In this document: in pieces, positions 62,501-64,000 of the stretch
Position numbering within the stretch: the first letter of the stretch is position 1
How the letters are laid out: each line of letters starts with the position of its first letter
Assembly: GCF_003206615.1 (NCBI RefSeq)
Contig: NZ_PZJW01000004.1
Coordinates: 517,600 to 581,599, forward strand
Origin: Salinicola acroporae
GTDB taxonomy: Bacteria; Pseudomonadota; Gammaproteobacteria; Pseudomonadales; Halomonadaceae
DNA length: 64,000 nt
Reading direction: 5' to 3'
Program-made: the position numbers and the translations under genes
The notes under the pieces: generated by a model
What the model was told of the DNA's origin: nothing
What the model saw: the letters and a program-made list of their open reading frames with translations, nothing else
The model's database searches: none

Positions 62501-64000
62501 TGGAGACGTTGCACTACCTGTCGCTCGGCTTCGGTGTTGCGCTGCAGTCCGAGAACCTGATGTTCGCCCTGATGGGCTGCTTCATCGGTACCCTGATCGG
62601 CGCGCTGCCCGGGCTCGGCCCGGCCAACGGCGTCGCGATCCTGATCCCGCTCGCCTTCACCCTCGGTCTCAAGCCCGAGACCGCCCTGATCATGCTCACC
62701 GCGGTCTACGCCGGGGCGATGTACGGCGGGCGGATCTCCTCGATCCTGCTCAATATTCCCGGTGACGAACCGGCGATGATGACCTGCCTCGACGGCTATC
62801 CGATGGCGCGCCAGGGCAAGGCCGCCGAGGCCCTGGCGATCTCGGCGATCGCCTCGTTCATGGGCAGCCTGATCGCCACCGTCGGCCTGATCCTGCTGGC
62901 GCCGTTGCTGGCCCGGTTCGCGCTCACCTTCGGTCCGGCCGAGTACTTTGCCCTGTTCGTGCTCGCCTTCGCGACGCTTGGCGGCATTACCGGCAAGAAC
63001 CCGATGAAGACACTGATGGCAGCGGCCATCGGCCTGATCATCGCCACCGTGGGGATCGATCTCTCCACCGGCACCCAGCGCTACACCTTCGGCGTGCTCG
63101 AGCTCTACGAAGGGGTCGACTTCATCATCGCCATCGTCGGCCTGTTCGCGGTCTCCGAACTGCTGTTCTTCATCGAGGAGAAGGCCGGCAAGGGGCGCGA
63201 GATGATCAAGGTCAACCCGTTGAAGCTGAAGTGGCGGGAGATCCTGTCGATCATGCCCACCACGATTCGTGGCGGTATTCTGGGCTTTATCGCTGGCGTG
63301 CTGCCGGGGGCCGGGGCGTCGCTGGGCAGCTTCATCACCTACACCCTGGAAAAGAAGATCGTCGGCAAGAAGGGCCACTTCGGCGAAGGTGATCCGCGTG
63401 GCGTGGCCGCGCCGGAATCCGGCAACAACGGCGCCTCCAGCGGGGCGCTGGTGCCGATGCTGACCCTGGGCGTGCCGGGCAGCGGCACCACGGCCGTGCT
63501 GCTGGCGATGCTGGTGTCGCTCAACATCACCCCCGGGCCGCTGATGTTCACCCAGAACGCCGATCTGGTGTGGGGCGTGATCGCCGCGTTGCTGGTGGGC
63601 AACTTCATGCTGCTGCTGCTCAACATTCCGCTGGTCGGGGTGTTCGTGAAGATCCTGTCGGTGCCGCCGATGTACCTGCTGCCGATCGTGACCATGGTCG
63701 CGTTCGTGGGCATCTACTCGATCAGCCACTCGACCTTCGATCTCTACTTCATGATCGCCTTCGGCGTCGCCGGCTATCTCCTGCGCAAGCTGGAGATACC
63801 GCTGGTGCCGGTGATCCTCGGTCTGTTGCTGGGGCCGGAGATGGAGAAGAACCTGCGCCACGCGATGCAGATCTCCGATGGTGACTGGTCGATCCTGTGG
63901 AGCAGCGGTCTGTCGATCGGGCTGTGGCTGGTGGCGATCATCGGCCTGCTACTGCCGGTGATCGTGGGGCCGATCCTGCGTCGCCGGATGCAGGCCGCCA
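62500..64000 (+). CDS. tctA: TTT transporter large permease TctA (system 3), cut by window edge
   Basis: 500 codons are open to the end of the window with no stop, so only the last few residues are missing. The signature GALPGLGPANGVAILIPLAF is near residues 34-53, with YGGRISSILLNIPGDEPA, GVLPGAGASLGSF and GVPGSGTTAVLLA following. It is more like TctA of system 1 than of system 2. ATG 62500 overlaps the tctB stop. Confidence 0.94.
   Translation, partial: METLHYLSLGFGVALQSENLMFALMGCFIGTLIGALPGLGPANGVAILIPLAFTLGLKPETALIMLTAVYAGAMYGGRISSILLNIPGDEPAMMTCLDGYPMARQGKAAEALAISAIASFMGSLIATVGLILLAPLLARFALTFGPAEYFALFVLAFATLGGITGKNPMKTLMAAAIGLIIATVGIDLSTGTQRYTFGVLELYEGVDFIIAIVGLFAVSELLFFIEEKAGKGREMIKVNPLKLKWREILSIMPTTIRGGILGFIAGVLPGAGASLGSFITYTLEKKIVGKKGHFGEGDPRGVAAPESGNNGASSGALVPMLTLGVPGSGTTAVLLAMLVSLNITPGPLMFTQNADLVWGVIAALLVGNFMLLLLNIPLVGVFVKILSVPPMYLLPIVTMVAFVGIYSISHSTFDLYFMIAFGVAGYLLRKLEIPLVPVILGLLLGPEMEKNLRHAMQISDGDWSILWSSGLSIGLWLVAIIGLLLPVIVGPILRRRMQAA

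Noticed and set aside
1..64000. CRISPR arrays, tRNA/rRNA genes, prophage or integrase genes
   Set aside because: I looked for regular spaced repeats, cloverleaf-like segments and phage or transposase proteins and found none.

Overview
The window looks like chromosome from a moderately halophilic gammaproteobacterium of the Halomonadaceae (Halomonas, Salinicola, Chromohalobacter or a relative). The grounds are the high G+C, the glnA–DUF4124–ntrB–ntrC order, a long-tailed BetT-type betaine/choline carrier, and a GH13 alpha-glucosidase whose three catalytic residues fall at the positions I recall for the Halomonas sp. H11 enzyme. I see no tRNA, rRNA, CRISPR array, prophage or transposase gene. 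The one mobile-element trace is a 200-bp MITE-like repeat beside typA. Both edges cut genes: typA on the left and a tctA on the right.

Layout. 0–9 kb is housekeeping and nitrogen control: typA, a nucleotidyltransferase-like gene, a degenerate polysaccharide deacetylase, then glnA with a sigma-54 promoter and upstream NtrC sites, a secreted DUF4124 protein and ntrBC. 9–14 kb is a five-gene operon of HMG-CoA-lyase-like enzyme, class III CoA-transferase and a tripartite tricarboxylate transporter (TTT, tctCBA). 14–20 kb holds the alpha-glucosidase, a MetE-C-terminal-like methyltransferase behind MetR-type boxes, an oxaloacetate decarboxylase-like enzyme and dgt. 20–26 kb holds betT behind a BetI-like operator, an ATP-grasp protein and an SSS symporter coupled to an unknown 194-residue protein. 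26–33 kb is mixed: kdgK, a NERD protein, a MASE2-GGDEF diguanylate cyclase, a sirtuin, an aldo/keto reductase, a YbaY lipoprotein, YciH and a HAD phosphatase. 33–40 kb is a lacI–dctPQM TRAP operon with a perfect palindromic operator, a ghrB-like dehydrogenase and a DadA-like oxidase. 40–48 kb has msrPQ and a dense run of carriers (DASS, AEC, SSS with a small partner, MHS) around a QuiC-like gene.

48–64 kb is the most distinctive part. A tctD–tctE two-component system carries a third gene for a periplasmic binding protein and is divergent from a second tctCBA. A third TTT locus follows: lysR, an aconitase paralogue, a beta-propeller lactonase, tctC, then a second tctC with tctB and tctA. Taken together the window is built for scavenging organic acids: three TTT systems, one TRAP, one DASS, one AEC, one MHS and two SSS carriers, several fused by operon structure to enzymes that would start catabolism of the imported acid. 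Substrates are inferred from neighbours, not shown by the sequence.
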